From contig QANZ01041933.1 in the NCBI GenBank assembly GCA_003254925.1, positions 114,169 to 178,168 of the forward strand: a stretch of DNA of 64,000 nt, given 5' to 3'. Under the pieces are notes generated by a model. That model was not told the DNA's origin. It saw only the letters and a program-made list of their open reading frames with translations, and did no database searches. The translations under genes were made by a program, and so were the position numbers. The stretch comes from Chamaecrista fasciculata (Eukaryota; Streptophyta; Magnoliopsida; Fabales; Fabaceae). Positions 1 to 11,537 of the stretch are shown piece by piece; within the stretch, counting starts at the first letter, position 1; each line of letters opens with the position of its first letter.

Positions 1-45
1 CAACAACAACAACAACAATCATAAACAACAACAATCATATGATTC
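1..45. repeat. (CAA)n microsatellite
   Basis: Imperfect run of CAA/ACA triplets broken by short ATCATA spacers. Similar CAA and CAC runs recur at about 144-210 and 232-246 inside a short open frame. Simple repeat. Confidence 0.8.
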
Positions 46-124
46 CCATCTATCTATCTATCTTAAATGTGATGAGCATAAGTAGTCATAACCCAACACA
101 CATACAGAGACAGTAGTAGTGGGC

Positions 125-256
125 ATGGCTCCTGAAGATCTAGACAACAACAACAACAACATTAATCATAAAGAACAGCACCACCACCACAACAACAACA
201 ACAACATAATATCCAACAATAAATTGCTAAAACAGCACCACCACAAGAAACCATAA
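125..256 (+). CDS. short Asn/His-rich open frame, unrecognised
   Basis: A 43-codon frame opens with ATG at 125 and ends with TAA at 254-256. It begins MAPEDLD and then has two Asn5 runs and His4 and His3 runs. The sequence before the ATG (CACACATACAGAGACAG) could be a leader. It could be the first exon of a plant regulatory gene, many of which have such homopolymers, or simply a triplet repeat that stays open by chance. I do not recognise a family, and it ends without an obvious splice donor. The minus-strand transposase gene next to it lies on the opposite strand. Confidence 0.15.
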   Translation: MAPEDLDNNNNNINHKEQHHHHNNNNNIISNNKLLKQHHHKKP

Positions 257-322
257 AGAAGAGTTCAATCAATTTAAATATCAACAGATACAACACCATT
301 AATCATAACAACAAATTCTTAC

Positions 323-1540
323 CCATACTACTTTCGATTTTTTGTCAACAAAATCTCCAGCTCCCTTTTTCTTCTTGTGGGTCAATAAAAACATCTGTGA
401 TGGAGGAGGATCAACTCCATTCATCTCCTTCTGTGTATACATATATAAATCAGTCAAATATATAAAGTTAGAATGAACTATAAATGAAATTTTAGACGAA
501 AATAAAAATAAGTTATTCATACATATTGTCTTTTGTGTTCAGAATATGGGATTGATCCTCCTGCATGGCAAGATGGACCAAGTCCATCCTTGTTACTCAA
601 TCTATTAGTTCGATTGATTTCGGATTTTTCTTTATATTCTGGTGTGGACCATTGTCGAAGAAGTTTCTCCCAGTCATCATTGCTCATCCATGATGGCCTT
701 CTCCCTGTAGCTTTGAAAATTTTCCTTGCAGAGTACAGGACATTACTCAATCTTCTAGGACCAAGTTTCTTTTCAAAAAGATTGGTGATCTCGGTATCAA
801 ATTTTGCCTCCCATGTGTATTGTTTCTACAATATAAGAATTAATGAGAAAGTAACAAGTCTTACAATAGCATTGCATATTGATCATTACAATATAAGAAT
901 CAATGAGAAAGTCAAATGGTCAAAAACACTTGATCATTAGATGAAACAAAAATAAACAAAAACATTGCGTATTGATTATGATTACACACTTCTTAGTTAA
1001 TTTTATATATGATTACCTTAAACTCAGAAAACCAACGATCTTTCACTTCACGTGGTGTTAAATCCCACTTGGACCAAGGTCCACCAAAAGCCTTCTTAAA
1101 AATTCTAGATAAGTCACGCACAGCTTGGTGTGGATGATACCTAACAAATAGCCAAAAGCAAAATCATTAGTGTATGCTCAAGAAGTGAAATAAATAATAT
1201 GTATTAAATTTTAGCCTTACGTGTTGTTAAGAGGCTCTAAAATTATTCGACCATCTGCAGACTTCTTTATTACTTTCTTCTTTTGGATATTTGTCAAAAG
1301 ATGATCACTTTCCTCTAGCTCTGAGTCCAAATGCTGAAGAGGTTCTTCATCTACTTGTGCTTCTTGTACAGGTTCTTGTAATGGTGCTTCATCTAAGGTA
1401 GTTTCATTTCTAGGCACTTCCTCTAAGGGTGGTTGCTCATCAAGTGCTTGCTGTGATGGTGCAACATTCTGCCCACTTCTATTCGTTGTTCCACCTCTCC
1501 CTACTCCAGTCAATCTACCTTTCCCTTTGCCTCTTGCCAT
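323..1540 (-). CDS. plant transposase-like protein (Ptta/En/Spm, Transposase_24 type), partial
   Basis: Four exons can be joined on the minus strand with GT-AG borders and conserved phase: 1540-1221, 1140-1017, 825-523 and 430-323, 285 codons so far. The start MARGKGKGR is followed by an acidic/Gln-rich linker. The rest matches the plant Ptta/En/Spm transposase layout: YHPHQAVRDLSRIFKKAF, WSKWDLTPREVKDRWFSEF, then a stretch with PEYKEKSEINRTNR and HAGGSIPYSEHKR, then MFLLTHKKKK and DFVDKKSKVV. In known members this region lies downstream of or beside the transposase proper and probably binds DNA. The frame runs on toward a GTAAGA donor at 322, but I find no terminal exon before the window edge, so the 3' end is missing or outside. 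An acceptor (TTTACAG) lies just upstream of the ATG, suggesting a 5' leader intron. Such genes are usually transposon-derived and often silent. Confidence 0.6.
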
Positions 1541-1988
1541 TCCTGTAAAATTGATAAACAAAGGAGTAAGAAAAATAAAAATTAAGGTGAAGTCATGCAA
1601 ATGGTATTAGGGAAAAACTATAAATTGGAACGAATATAAAAAACAATGTCCTACCAAGAAATAACCACGTATTAGAAAATTTAAATATCATCATTATCAT
1701 CGTCACTTTCAAAACACCTCTCACACATATAATAATATAGTATAGATAGATAGATATAATCAATAAAATATTTTTTTAACTAATAAAAGATCTTAAATGA
1801 AGGATGTTATTATATTTTAGAAATTAATAAAACATAAGAAAGGCCAAAATTTTATTTTGGTCCCTAGTGTTCTAAGTTTTGTTTTGGTCCCTAATCTTTT
1901 ATTCAGTTGTTTTGATCTTTAATATGTTTTAGAAGTTTCATGGTTAGTCTTTGAATACTATTCTACCCAAACTTCCATTATAAAAAAT

Positions 1989-2254
1989 GAGTAAACTAAC
2001 AATTTGGTCCCTTAAAGATCATTGAGCTGACAACTAAGTTCTTGAAAGACTGAAATATACAATTTAATCTCTGAAAGATCAAAATGATATATTAACTAAT
2101 CTCTTTTATGAACAAAATAGTATACCATTTTAATCTTTCATGGACTAAAAAGTATATTATTTTAGTCTTTCAGAAACTAAATGTGCATTTTAATATTTCA
2201 GGGATCGAGTTGTCAACTCGATGATCTTTTAAGGACCAAATTATTAGTTTATTC
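1989..2254. mobile_element. palindromic MITE, family A copy 1 (Mutator-like)
   Basis: Terminal inverted repeats begin GAGTAAACTAACAATTTGG on the left and, reverse-complemented, GAATAAACTAATAATTTGG on the right; the whole 266 bp folds back on itself. A cleaner copy with a perfect 9-bp TSD lies at 15791-16055. Flanks here (tataaaaaa/cataaaaaa) give an imperfect TSD. No coding capacity. A further TTTGGTCCCT-rich arm precedes it at 1845-1987. Confidence 0.75.
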
Positions 2255-3132
2255 CATAAAAAACCCTCATCCTATTATTTTATCAAGTTTTTTGTCGCCT
2301 CTCATTGATGCACTTTTTATCCTTGGACACTTATTTTTCTCTCTCAAACTCTCATCTCTCTCTCTTCACTCTCTCATCTTTGAAGTGTGGGTGGAGAGGG
2401 ACATGCAAGAATGAAGGAAGTTCCCCCCATCCCCCACCCCAAAATCAAAATAAACATTTATTAATATATATGTATGCATTTCTGATTCTATCATGTGAAG
2501 TAAGACTCAATATATCAATATTTAATTTTAAGTAGAACTCATCATTTTTTATTATTTAATATTTTAATTAATTTAAATATTGTTATCTCTCAAATCTCAT
2601 TATTTTTTTTACATTTTTTTGTTTTATATTTTTTTTTGTCCAACTTACACATTTTATCTTATACTACTGATAATATATAGATAAAAAAATAAGACCAAAA
2701 TTCTATTTTGATCCCTAATATTTACCCAAAGTTCTACTTTGATCCTTATTAATTTTTTGTTTTGTTTTGATCCTAAATGTTTTCTAAAAAATTTATAATT
2801 GGTTGCTAACCTATCCAAAAGATAAAGGAGCAAAAAATTATACTATAAACCCCCTCTATATCTATAGTAATATATATAAGACACAGCTAGTTTCAAATTA
2901 GCAGTTTATATTCAACCAAGCCTAACTATCTAGCCAATGCTCAAGTCAAAGATTTTTTAGTTGACCAGCCATTTTGAAATTGAAATTAATGTGGTCGTGG
3001 AAAACACTTCTGGGGATTATCTATTGTATAGAAACCAAAGATGGATTTTTAGGCCCTAAATTATATATGCAAAACAAAAATGATTGTGATTATAAGATGA
3101 GTTCTGACAAAAAAAAAAAAAGAAGATTTTAA
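2255..3132. other. non-coding AT-rich stretch with degraded repeat arms
   Basis: No gene is visible. It holds poly-T/A tracts and, near 2690-2830, another degraded 'ttttgatccctaat' arm of the kind found in the palindromic elements of this window. Confidence 0.5.
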
Positions 3133-3613
3133 AGGGGTGAACAAAATTAGGCCTGGCCCGGTCACTTCGGGCCAGGTACTAGGTCTAGCACTTGTATACC
3201 CGGTCCAGCCTGGGGTATACTTGTTATTATCTTTAATTATATATATATATATATATCTATATATTCTTTTACAAAACATTCCTTTTTATGGTATAAATAT
3301 ATATGTATTAATATTTTTATTAATAATATATTAAAATATATATAAAATATATATTTAATTTCCATTACATCAATTTTTTTAACAAATAAAAAAATTAAAT
3401 CTTTTTATTAATAAAAACATCACTAAAATGATTCAAAATTAATTTTTTTATTAATATATACAAGTTAAAAATCATATAAGATATATAAATGACTTAAGTA
3501 TATGAATAGATTTTTTTTTTTTAAAAAAATGTGGCCCGGCCCAGCCCAGGTCTGACTGGGCCAGGTTTAAAATATGGTCGAAACCTGGCCTGACCCGGCC
3601 CGTGTGCACCCCT
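3133..3613. mobile_element. non-autonomous hAT-like element with TSD
   Basis: Ends are AGGGGTG... and ...CACCCCT, typical of plant hAT MITEs. It is flanked by identical direct repeats agattttaa (3124-3132 and 3614-3622; the hAT norm is 8 bp). GC-rich blocks near both ends (ggcctggcccgg; cctgacccggcc) are inverted relative to each other. The middle is TA microsatellite and AT-rich filler without coding capacity. 481 bp. Confidence 0.85.
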
Positions 3614-3985
3614 AGATTTTAAGATGAATAAATCAATTCTTATAATTAATAAGACAAATTCAACTATTTTAAGTCAAATTAATGTGCTAAGATCATACGG
3701 AGTAGTTTTACTTTTATCTAATCACTATAGTTTTGTTAAAGTTGACAAACTCTGAATAATTTAAGTCAGTTGTATTATCAATATTGATATGTGTGTTGTT
3801 ATAGGTTTGTGAATTGAGTACTTCAATTTTTATGAATGCATGGACATGAGACGGCACAAGGAGGAGCGGCGAAAACGGCAGAAAACACCATATATAGTTA
3901 AGACTTAAGGACGGCACTGCAAGGATTGAGGAATTAATAGAATGAAAAAAGATTTGGGATTTTCTTTTTGGCTTGTATATTAATT

Positions 3986-4845
3986 GACTAAAATCCTATT
4001 TTGGTCCTTCATGTACTGTCTTTCTCAATTTGGTTCTTCACAAATATTTATGTTATCAAAGTTAGTCCATCCATCCAATTTTTAATGAAGTTGATGATGT
4101 GAACTTTTAGATAATGACACAAAGTTAGTCCTTCCTCTATCTTCATTTAACTACACTTCATTATTTAACAGTGCCACATCACCAATTCTTTTAAAAATTG
4201 GATGGAGGGACTACCAAAAATATTAGTGGGGGACCAAATTAAGAAAGAAAATATAAGGAGGACGACCAAGGGTCCATTTGGTAGCTTTTACAAAGAGGGA
4301 AAGGAAAGTGTTTTACAAGGTAAAATGATGAGGGAAAAGAAAGTAGTCGAGGGAATGTAAAGTAAGTAAGTGTTTGGTATAAAAAGGTATGAGAGGGAAA
4401 GTAAAATAGATATAGAAAGAAAATGACAAAAATGCCCTTCCCACAATCAACACAAGGCCGTCGCCGCCGTCAACCGCCGTCGCCACCGCCGACGATCGTC
4501 GTTGCCGCCGTCCACGGCCACCGTCGCCACCGTCCACCCCCGTCCGTCGGCTTCATCAAAGAGGAAGAAGATGAGATGGGAGTGAGAGGGGCAAATTAGG
4601 AATTCTACCATAATTCCCTAGGTAAACTTGGATTACATAAAAAATGTTTAGTAAAGAAAAATGGCCTATTTAATGTAAATGCCTTTACATTGTAATCCAT
4701 TTTACATAGCTCAAATTGCCATACCAAACACCTGAAAGTATTGGAATCGGCCCCAATTACATTGCAAACCCCAATTCATGCCTACCAAACGGACCCCAAA
4801 TTGAGAAAAATGTAATGTGTGAGGCACAAAATTAGGGTTTTAGTC
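3986..4845. mobile_element. Mutator-like non-autonomous element, 10-bp TSD
   Basis: Terminal inverted repeats GACTAAAATCCTA / GACTAAAACCCTA extend with mismatches into a shared CTCAATTTGG. The element is flanked by perfect direct repeats tatattaatt at 3976-3985 and 4846-4855. The 9-10 bp TSD points to the Mutator superfamily. A second element (4270-4796) is inserted near its right end. Confidence 0.85.
4270..4796. mobile_element. PIF/Harbinger-like MITE nested in the 3986-4845 element
   Basis: Ends read GGGTCCATTTGGTAG and, on the other strand, GGGTCCGTTTGGTAG. A 3-bp direct repeat caa flanks it (4267-4269 and 4797-4799). The 3-bp TSD and GG(G/C)..GTTTGG termini fit PIF/Harbinger MITEs. It carries a strikingly GC-rich core at about 4455-4555 made of repeated cgccgt/cgccac triplets inside otherwise AT-rich DNA. 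No transposase. Confidence 0.8.
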
Positions 4846-4863
4846 TATATTAATTAATAGGTC

Positions 4864-5155
4864 AAAGTGCATTTTTGGTTCTGTAACTTTTGTTCAGGTT
4901 TCAATTTAATCCCGTATTTTTTTTGTTGCACTTTTGATCTCATATCTTTTGGTCAAGTTGCAAAATTGGTTTCATAACTTTGCAAAAGGTTCCACATTGT
5001 CAGACTAATAGTGAGACTTTTTGCAAAAAATATATGACTAAATATGCAATAAAAAGTATATGAGACAAATTCTGCATCTGACCAAAAGTGCAAAAAAAAA
5101 TATATAAGACCAAATTGAAACTTGAGTAAAAGGTACGAGACCAAAAATACACTTT
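4864..5155. mobile_element. palindromic MITE, family B copy 1
   Basis: Foldback element with ends AAAGTGCATTTTTGGT / AAAGTGTATTTTTGGT. Its arms contain repeated 'ttgcacttttg' and 'catatctttgcaaaa' motifs shared with the copies at 36545-36916 and 49418-49818. No coding capacity. Confidence 0.75.
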
Positions 5156-5338
5156 CTATTGACTAATATTCTATCACAAGTTACATTTTTTTTTTTTCCA
5201 TATGCATGCTTTTTTCCTCCCTCTTCTGTGACTAGCTCATTGACAAACTTTTAGTAAGAAGGAAACTCAGATGTTATTCTTTAAGAGGTGAACTTAAAAT
5301 ATCTGTTCTTTTGTTTTCATCTGTCATGGATTTATAAG

Positions 5339-5519
5339 TAGGGCTGTACAAAAATCCAGTTGACCCAGTCAACCTAATTCGGCTCGGCCAATTCGGGCCG
5401 AGCCGGGTTAAAACAGAATCGAGTCGGGTAAAAGAATAAAAAAGGGGAAGAAGCAGGCCGGGCCAGGTCTCGGGTTGAACTAAAAAAAAACCGAGTCGGC
5501 CCGGGGTGGGCAACTGAAC
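5339..5519. mobile_element. hAT-like GC-rich repeat fragment
   Basis: Starts tagggctgtacaaaaat, a common form of plant hAT-MITE end, then alternating ggccgag/cgggtt blocks. I cannot find a matching right terminus or TSD, so the extent is approximate. Confidence 0.35.
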
Positions 5520-5789
5520 CCAATTTTTTTGCCTTTTTTTTTCTAAAAAGAAAAATACTGTAGCCGTAAATCTAAATCCCTAATCAGACTCACTTTCTCA
5601 GGCGCCGCTTCTCTTCTCCACTCTTCTTCAGCCCTAAAATCTAAATCTCTTCTTCTCTCAGCCGTCGACTGTCATCTTCATCTCACCTTCGTCTTCTCGT
5701 CTTCGTTGTCCCGTCTTCATTTCACAAACCAACAAAATTCATCATTCTTCCAACTTTATCTTCTAGTTTTTCAATTTCTTTCCTTAAAA

Positions 5790-6114
5790 ATGCTGCGATT
5801 CCACTTCATTAGAGTTTCCTTCCTTGCTCCCAAGTCCTCCTCCACTTCGCCTTTGATCCCGGTTTCTCGAGCGATTCTCAGAGTCACAAGGTTCAAATCA
5901 CAAATGTCTTGTTACTCGACTTCGTCTCAGTCATCCAAGCTCTTGTTCCGCCAGCTCTTTGAGATAGAGTCCTCAACCTACACTTATCTCCTCGCCAAGG
6001 TTTCACACCCTATTAAACCAACAATGGCAAGTTTTTTTTTTATCGAATACATGGGATTTGATTATATCGTTTACTGGGGTTGAAGCTCATCAATGCTATG
6101 AACACCCATGACCG
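5790..6114 (+). pseudogene. ETHE1: ETHE1 / glyoxalase II-like persulfide dioxygenase, decayed 5' part
   Basis: ATG at 5790 opens a frame with a Ser/Arg-rich N-terminus resembling a mitochondrial transit peptide, followed by [20 protein letters not shown] and [10 protein letters not shown], which match the start of plant ETHE1, a mitochondrial iron-dependent sulfur dioxygenase of the metallo-beta-lactamase fold. At about 6081 a second block, [11 protein letters not shown], matches the segment leading into the metal site. Between them the expected piece (DPVDKTVDRDL in the family) is missing and replaced by about 50 bp of T-rich sequence. After NTH the family has HxHxDH, but here three residues are deleted and the last His reads Arg. 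The reading then stops at a copia LTR (6115). No downstream exons exist in the window. A promoter/5'UTR-like CT-rich stretch precedes it. I call it a pseudogene. Confidence 0.75.
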
Positions 6115-8237
6115 TGTTGGAGAATTATAGAGCGAGCGCAGTGGAAGAAAACAAAAAAAAACTTTTATAAAACGCATATACTCTATAATTCCCTTCCAGG
6201 ATCCACTATTTGCATTTATTCTAGTAAGAGAAGAGGTATACCTAAAAATCAATCGGTAGCTTTCAACTTGTGAATCCGAGAAGTCCACTGGAATGTGTCC
6301 TTCCTCTGTCGGTAATCCACACGAGCAGTTTGGCAGACACCCAGGTGCTAGCCTCCTTCTCTTCTCCAAGAGAATCAGGGAATCCAATCTACGGTTCTTG
6401 AAAGTTCAAGAACAATTCTTGAAGCTTCAAGAAAAGTGGCGCACAACTCTATCTCAAACCCCAAACCTTTTAGGGTTTTATCACACCTTTCTCTCTCTAG
6501 GAAATATAGTCGACTTTCTCTCTCTCTTGGAAGTAGTCGACTTTCTCTCTCTAGAATTAGGTGAAGTCGAATTTTTCTCCTCTTGTGAAGAAGTGTGTGC
6601 AAGTCGACTTTGCCTAGGTATTTATAGAGTTGTTCTTGAAATTAGGGAATTGATAATTATAATTGGGGAATCCCTAAATCAGTAAATTATCAAATTATAA
6701 AATTATAAGATTACATTAATATTATAATTTAGGACTTGAATTCTTAATTAAAATATTACATTAATATCTTAATTTGAATTTTAAAATGCAATCTTGAGAT
6801 TCAAAATGCAAGATCAAATCTTGCACATGGACCCCACCAAGAATGCGCCTAACCCTAATTCTTTTATGGGAATTTTATAAATAAAAATAACAACCCTAAC
6901 TCTTAGGAAGTCATAACCAACTTATTAATTCCCTAACAATATTGAATTAAAATATTACCCTAATATCTTAATTCAAAATTTGAATCTTGAAATCAAAATC
7001 AAATCTTGAATTCAAATTCAAACCTTGATTCTAATTAACAAAACATTTTCATTAATTAAAACCAAGAAATATGAGGCGCCACCTTCAAGCTTGTTATCCT
7101 AATATTGGAGAATTTAATAAATCAATAATCCCCTAACTTTTAGGAAGCTTATTTAATTTATTATTCCCTAATATTTTAAACAAGAATTTAATTGTAAATA
7201 GATTAATCAAATTAACTATTTAACAATTAATATATTTAAACTTGTCTAACAAATTTAAATATCATAAACGTAGATATTATTTAAGACAAGACTTCATGTC
7301 CTAGACATTCAACTATGTCTTAAATTGTGTCACTAAAGTGACCCACGAATTAAACCCTAATTCGTGTCCCACTATGGTGTCTTGATCCTGCCCGTGTGTG
7401 ACCCAGCAGACCTCACGTGAAGTTGGCAGCAAGCCATCTCTCTGACTCACAAGTCGAGAGCGGACTCTAGCAAGCCATCACGACTACCCAAAACACGTGA
7501 GTTATCGTTTTAACAAAACCGATTTAACCTTAGTACCACCTTGTCATAATCCCGATTGTCACACGATATTTTGGTCATGGATAAGGCATGGGAAAATCAT
7601 CCTTATTCCAAACCACAACTTTCTCGATTCCTTGAGTTAGTCCCATTTCCCTGTGTGGCCACACATTCCTTGGACAGACTCATCGAGGGGCCCAGTTAAA
7701 TATCTCTCATCTTAATGAGGGGCAAAATTCCTTCTTGGTCAACCACATTCCTCAGCACGGTAAACAACCAAACCCGTACCTAGCCTGTATGGCTACCCTA
7801 TTACGGGCAACGTTGGACTAGGCCAAAGTTCGACATCTACAACGCCGGAATAGTCAAGACCTCAGGTCTAAGGGCATCGTGACAAGTGTACAAGAGAGAC
7901 TAGCTTATGATTAAACCCATGCAGGACTCTCTGGGTCGGTCCAGCAATTTGTAACCCATTACATAATTGCACCATGACTCTCGAGAAGCATCATATGCGT
8001 GTATCTCTATACACCGAGGTCATGCTGGTCTTCGTTCATTCACGTTCCAACGAGAATGATCGACCAGGGACAGTTTAGACTAATTATCACATAATTAATC
8101 AAGGACCGTTATCACAGTAAACATGCTAATAATATGATAACGACATAATTTATCAAATATAAATGAATCAAAATCATATGTTCAAACAGACACATATATA
8201 TAAAAAAATGATTGGCCCTAGGGCACAATCTCCATCA
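6115..8237 (-). mobile_element. copia LTR (element 3' side), 2.1 kb
   Basis: Begins TGTTGG and ends TCCATCA, followed directly by AACTCCCACTT (8238-8248), the reverse complement of a purine-rich polypurine tract. The element therefore points leftwards and this is its 3' LTR. It abuts the ETHE1 fragment. Its sequence is clearly related to 9263-11537 but differs at very many positions, far more than expected for two LTRs of one recent insertion. Several short frames inside (for example 6293-6685) are LTR sequence, not genes. Confidence 0.8.
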
Positions 8238-8284
8238 AACTCCCACTTGCAATAGGTACAATCATCAATCTTACTGTTCCTACA

Positions 8285-9102
8285 CTAAGTACACTGATCA
8301 ATGTGTCTAATCCCCATCGACGTTACATGGCATTCATGTACGACCCGTGCTAGAGGTTTCGTAAGAGGATCGGTAACATTATCCTCGCCTGCTACTTTGC
8401 ATATCTTGATATCTCCTCTGTCAACAATCTCTCTGACAAGGTGATAACGTCTGAGTATATGTTTGGTCCTTTGGTAGAACCGGGGCTCCTTGGCTTGTGC
8501 AATAGCACCACTATTGTCACAATACAAGGTTATAGGATCAGCAATGGTCGGAACCACACCAAGCTCAACAATGAACTTCCTAATCCATACAGCCTCCTTC
8601 GCCGCATCTGATGCTGCTATATACTCAGCTTCTGTTGGAGAATCAGCAATCGTGCTCTGCTTGGAACTCTTCCAACTCACGCTGCCACCGTTCAAGAGAA
8701 ACACGTACCTGGACTGCGATTTGAATCATCTTGGTCGGTTTGGAAACTGGCGTCTGTGTAACCAATTACACATAACTCTTCATCAGTTCCACCATAAACC
8801 AAGAATTCATCCTTAGTCCTTCTCAAGTACTTAAGGATGTTTTTGACAGCGGTCCAATGATCCTCACTAGAGTCTTGTTGGAACCGGCTCGTCATGCTCA
8901 GGGCAAACGACACATCGGGTCGAGTACACAACATGGCATACTTGATGGATCCGATTGCCGAAGCATAAGGGATGCCACTCATGCGCCCTCGCTCATCAAG
9001 TGTCTTGGGACACTGATTCTTGCTCAGGACTAAACCATGATTCATCGGTATGAATCCCTTCTTGGAATCAATCTCATTGATTTCTTTATGTATCACATAC
9101 AT
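8285..9102 (-). pseudogene. copia pol fragment: RT C-terminus and RNase H
   Basis: Read leftwards from 9102, the protein carries SKKGFIPM, IPYASAIGSIKYAMLCTRPD, LKYLRRTKD and YTDASFQTD, the linker between reverse transcriptase and RNase H of Ty1/copia. After a one-base frameshift near 8700 it continues with WKSSKQSTIADSPTEAEYIA, LYCDNSGAIAQAKEP and RTKHI of RNase H. Gag, protease, integrase and the RT core are absent. The internal region between the two LTRs is only about 1 kb, so most of the element has been lost. Confidence 0.85.
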
Positions 9103-9248
9103 AAATTTGCACCTTATATTATAAATCGACTTTTAAGAAAAACATTCGGTGGATTTTTCGTAAAACCAAAACTGTGATTGAAAGCGGTAAACACACATAC
9201 CATACATCATATGTACACATAAACAGTTTTAAATCCAAGGACTAGCGT

Positions 9249-9261
9249 GGCTCTGATACCA
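9249..9261 (-). other. primer binding site (tRNA-Met type)
   Basis: Reverse complement reads TGGTATCAGAGCC, one base from the inner end of the 9263-11537 LTR. This is the usual copia PBS complementary to the 3' end of initiator Met tRNA. It fixes the right LTR as the 5' LTR of a minus-strand element. Confidence 0.9.
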
Positions 9262-9262
9262 C

Positions 9263-11537
9263 TGTTGGGAATTCAAGGTGCCTAAACGCAACGGAAGCAA
9301 ACAAAATAAATTTAAAACTTAAAACGATAACGCGCCAAGGCCAGAATTCCCGAACGGATAGTGGTATACCTCACGAGTTTCAATCGGTTTGGTTGTACGG
9401 GGTGTGTCCTAGAAGTCCACGTAATGCGTCCTTCCTCCGCCGGTGATCCACACGAACAGTTTTGGAGATGCCTAGGTGTTAGCCTCCTTCACTTCTCCAA
9501 GTGAATCAGGGACCTTTATCTACGGTGTTCTTTAATTCAAGAACTCTTCTTGAATTCTCCAAGAACAATTGGCGCCTATGATCAAGAATCCAACTCTTGA
9601 TCCCACACAACCTTGTCACACAAAACCCTAAACTCCTTTAGAGTTGTGCGCCACTTTCTCTCTCTAGAAAAACTAGGTTGCGTTTTTCTCTCTCCTCACC
9701 AAGAGCAAAAATCGAATTTTCTCCCTTGTGAAAAGCTAGGCTAAAGTCGATTTTCCCTTGTGCATGGCCTCTCCCTTTTTTCTGAATTTCGACTTGGGGC
9801 TTGTCTATTTATAGGGTTTGGGGACTTTGATAATTATAATTAGGGAATCCCTAAATTATAGGATTATCAATTTATAAAATTATGAGATCTCTATATCATA
9901 ATTTTAGGACTTGAATTCCTAATTAAAATATTACCTTAATATTTCAATTTGAATCCAAAATGCAATCTTTGAGAATCAAATTGGAAGATCAAATCTTCCA
10001 AGATACTCCGAAGTCATGCGCCTCCCCTTATTCCAATTTGTTGGAATTTAATAAATTAAAATAACAATCCTAACTCTTAGGAAGTTATAACTAACTTGTT
10101 ATTTTCCAACAATATTGAATTAAAGTATTACCTTAATATCTTTAACTCAATCTTTTTGAATCTTGAATTCTAGTTTATTATTGAATTAAAATATTACACT
10201 AATATCTTTAATTCAATTCTAGAATTCGAATTCCCCTATAATATTGAATTAAAATATTACCTTAATATTTTTAATTCAATCATTTGAAATCTAGATCAAA
10301 TCTATGAATTCAAATTCAAGCCATGATTTTAATTAACAAAACATTTTTATTAATTAAATTACTTTTATAAATGAGGCGCCAACCTCCTCCCTAATTTCCT
10401 AATATTAGTGAATTTAATAAATCAACAATTTCCTAACTCTTAGGAATATTATCCAATTTATTATTCCCTAATATTATAAATAGGAATATAATTGTAAATA
10501 GACTAATCCCATTATCTATTTAACAATTAACATATATATATATTTAAATTTGTCCCACAAATTCAAATATCATATATTGTAGATATTTATTTAAGACAAG
10601 ACTTCATGTCCCAATACAATCAATTATGTCTTAAACGGTGTCACCAATGTGACCGACGCATTAACCCTAATTCGTGTCCCAGCTTGGCATCTGGATCCTG
10701 CTCGTGTGTGACCCAGCAGGCCCCACGTGAAGTTGGCAACAAGTCATCTCCATGACTCACAAGTCGAGAGCGGACTCTAGCAAGCCATCACGACTACCCA
10801 AAACACGTGAGTTATCGTTTAACCTGAAACGACTTAACCTTAGTACCACCTTGTCTTGATCCCTTTTTGTCCTACGATATTTTGGTCATGGATTAGGCAC
10901 GGGAAGGTCATCCATAATCCAAACCTCAACTTTCTCGATTCCCTGAGTAAGTCCCAATAACTAGTGTGGCCACACATTCCTTGGACAGACTCATCAAGGG
11001 GTCCCAGTTAAATATCTCCCATCTCTATGAGGGACAAAATTCCTTCTTGGTCAACCACATTCCTCAGCATGACAATCAACCAAACCCGTACCTAACCCTT
11101 ATGGTTACCCTGCTACGGGTAACGTTAGACTAGGCCAAAGTTTGACAACTACAACGCCGGAATAATGAAGACCTCAGGTCTAAAGGCATCGTGACAGTTG
11201 TACAGGATAGACTAGCTAATGACTAAAACCCATGCAGAACTCTCCGGGTCGGTCCAGCAATTTGTAACTCCTTACATAATTGCACCATGACTCTCGTCCC
11301 AGCATCTAGTGCATGCATCTCTATGCACCGAGGTCAGACTAGTCTTAGTTCATTTCAAGTTCCCACTTGAATGAGCGACCAGGGACAGTTTAGACTAATT
11401 ATCTCATAATTAATCAAGGACTGTTATCATAGTAAACATGCTAATAATATGATAACCATTAATTTATCTCCATAAATTAATCAATATGTTCCAAACATAT
11501 TTATAAAATGATTGGCCCTAGGGCACAATCTCCATCA
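9263..11537 (-). mobile_element. copia LTR (element 5' side), 2.3 kb
   Basis: Begins TGTTGGGAATTC and ends CTCCATCA. It shares the order of conserved blocks with the LTR at 6115-8237, such as gtgtccttcctc, gagtccac, cgtgagttatcg and ggccctagggcacaatctcc, but with many substitutions and indels. Its outer flank is the Athila fragment. The five bases outside it (ctaac) do not match those outside the other LTR (gaccg), so the pair does not bound one clean insertion. Confidence 0.8.

Noticed and set aside
5706-6083. Frame starting [10 protein letters not shown] upstream of the ETHE1 match
   Set aside because: The first 28 codons look like leader sequence; the family-like start is the ATG at 5790, and the locus is broken anyway.
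6293-6685. 130-codon frame between the ETHE1 relic and the copia pol piece
   Set aside because: Lies wholly inside the copia LTR; leucine/serine-rich repeats come from ctctctctag-type LTR sequence.
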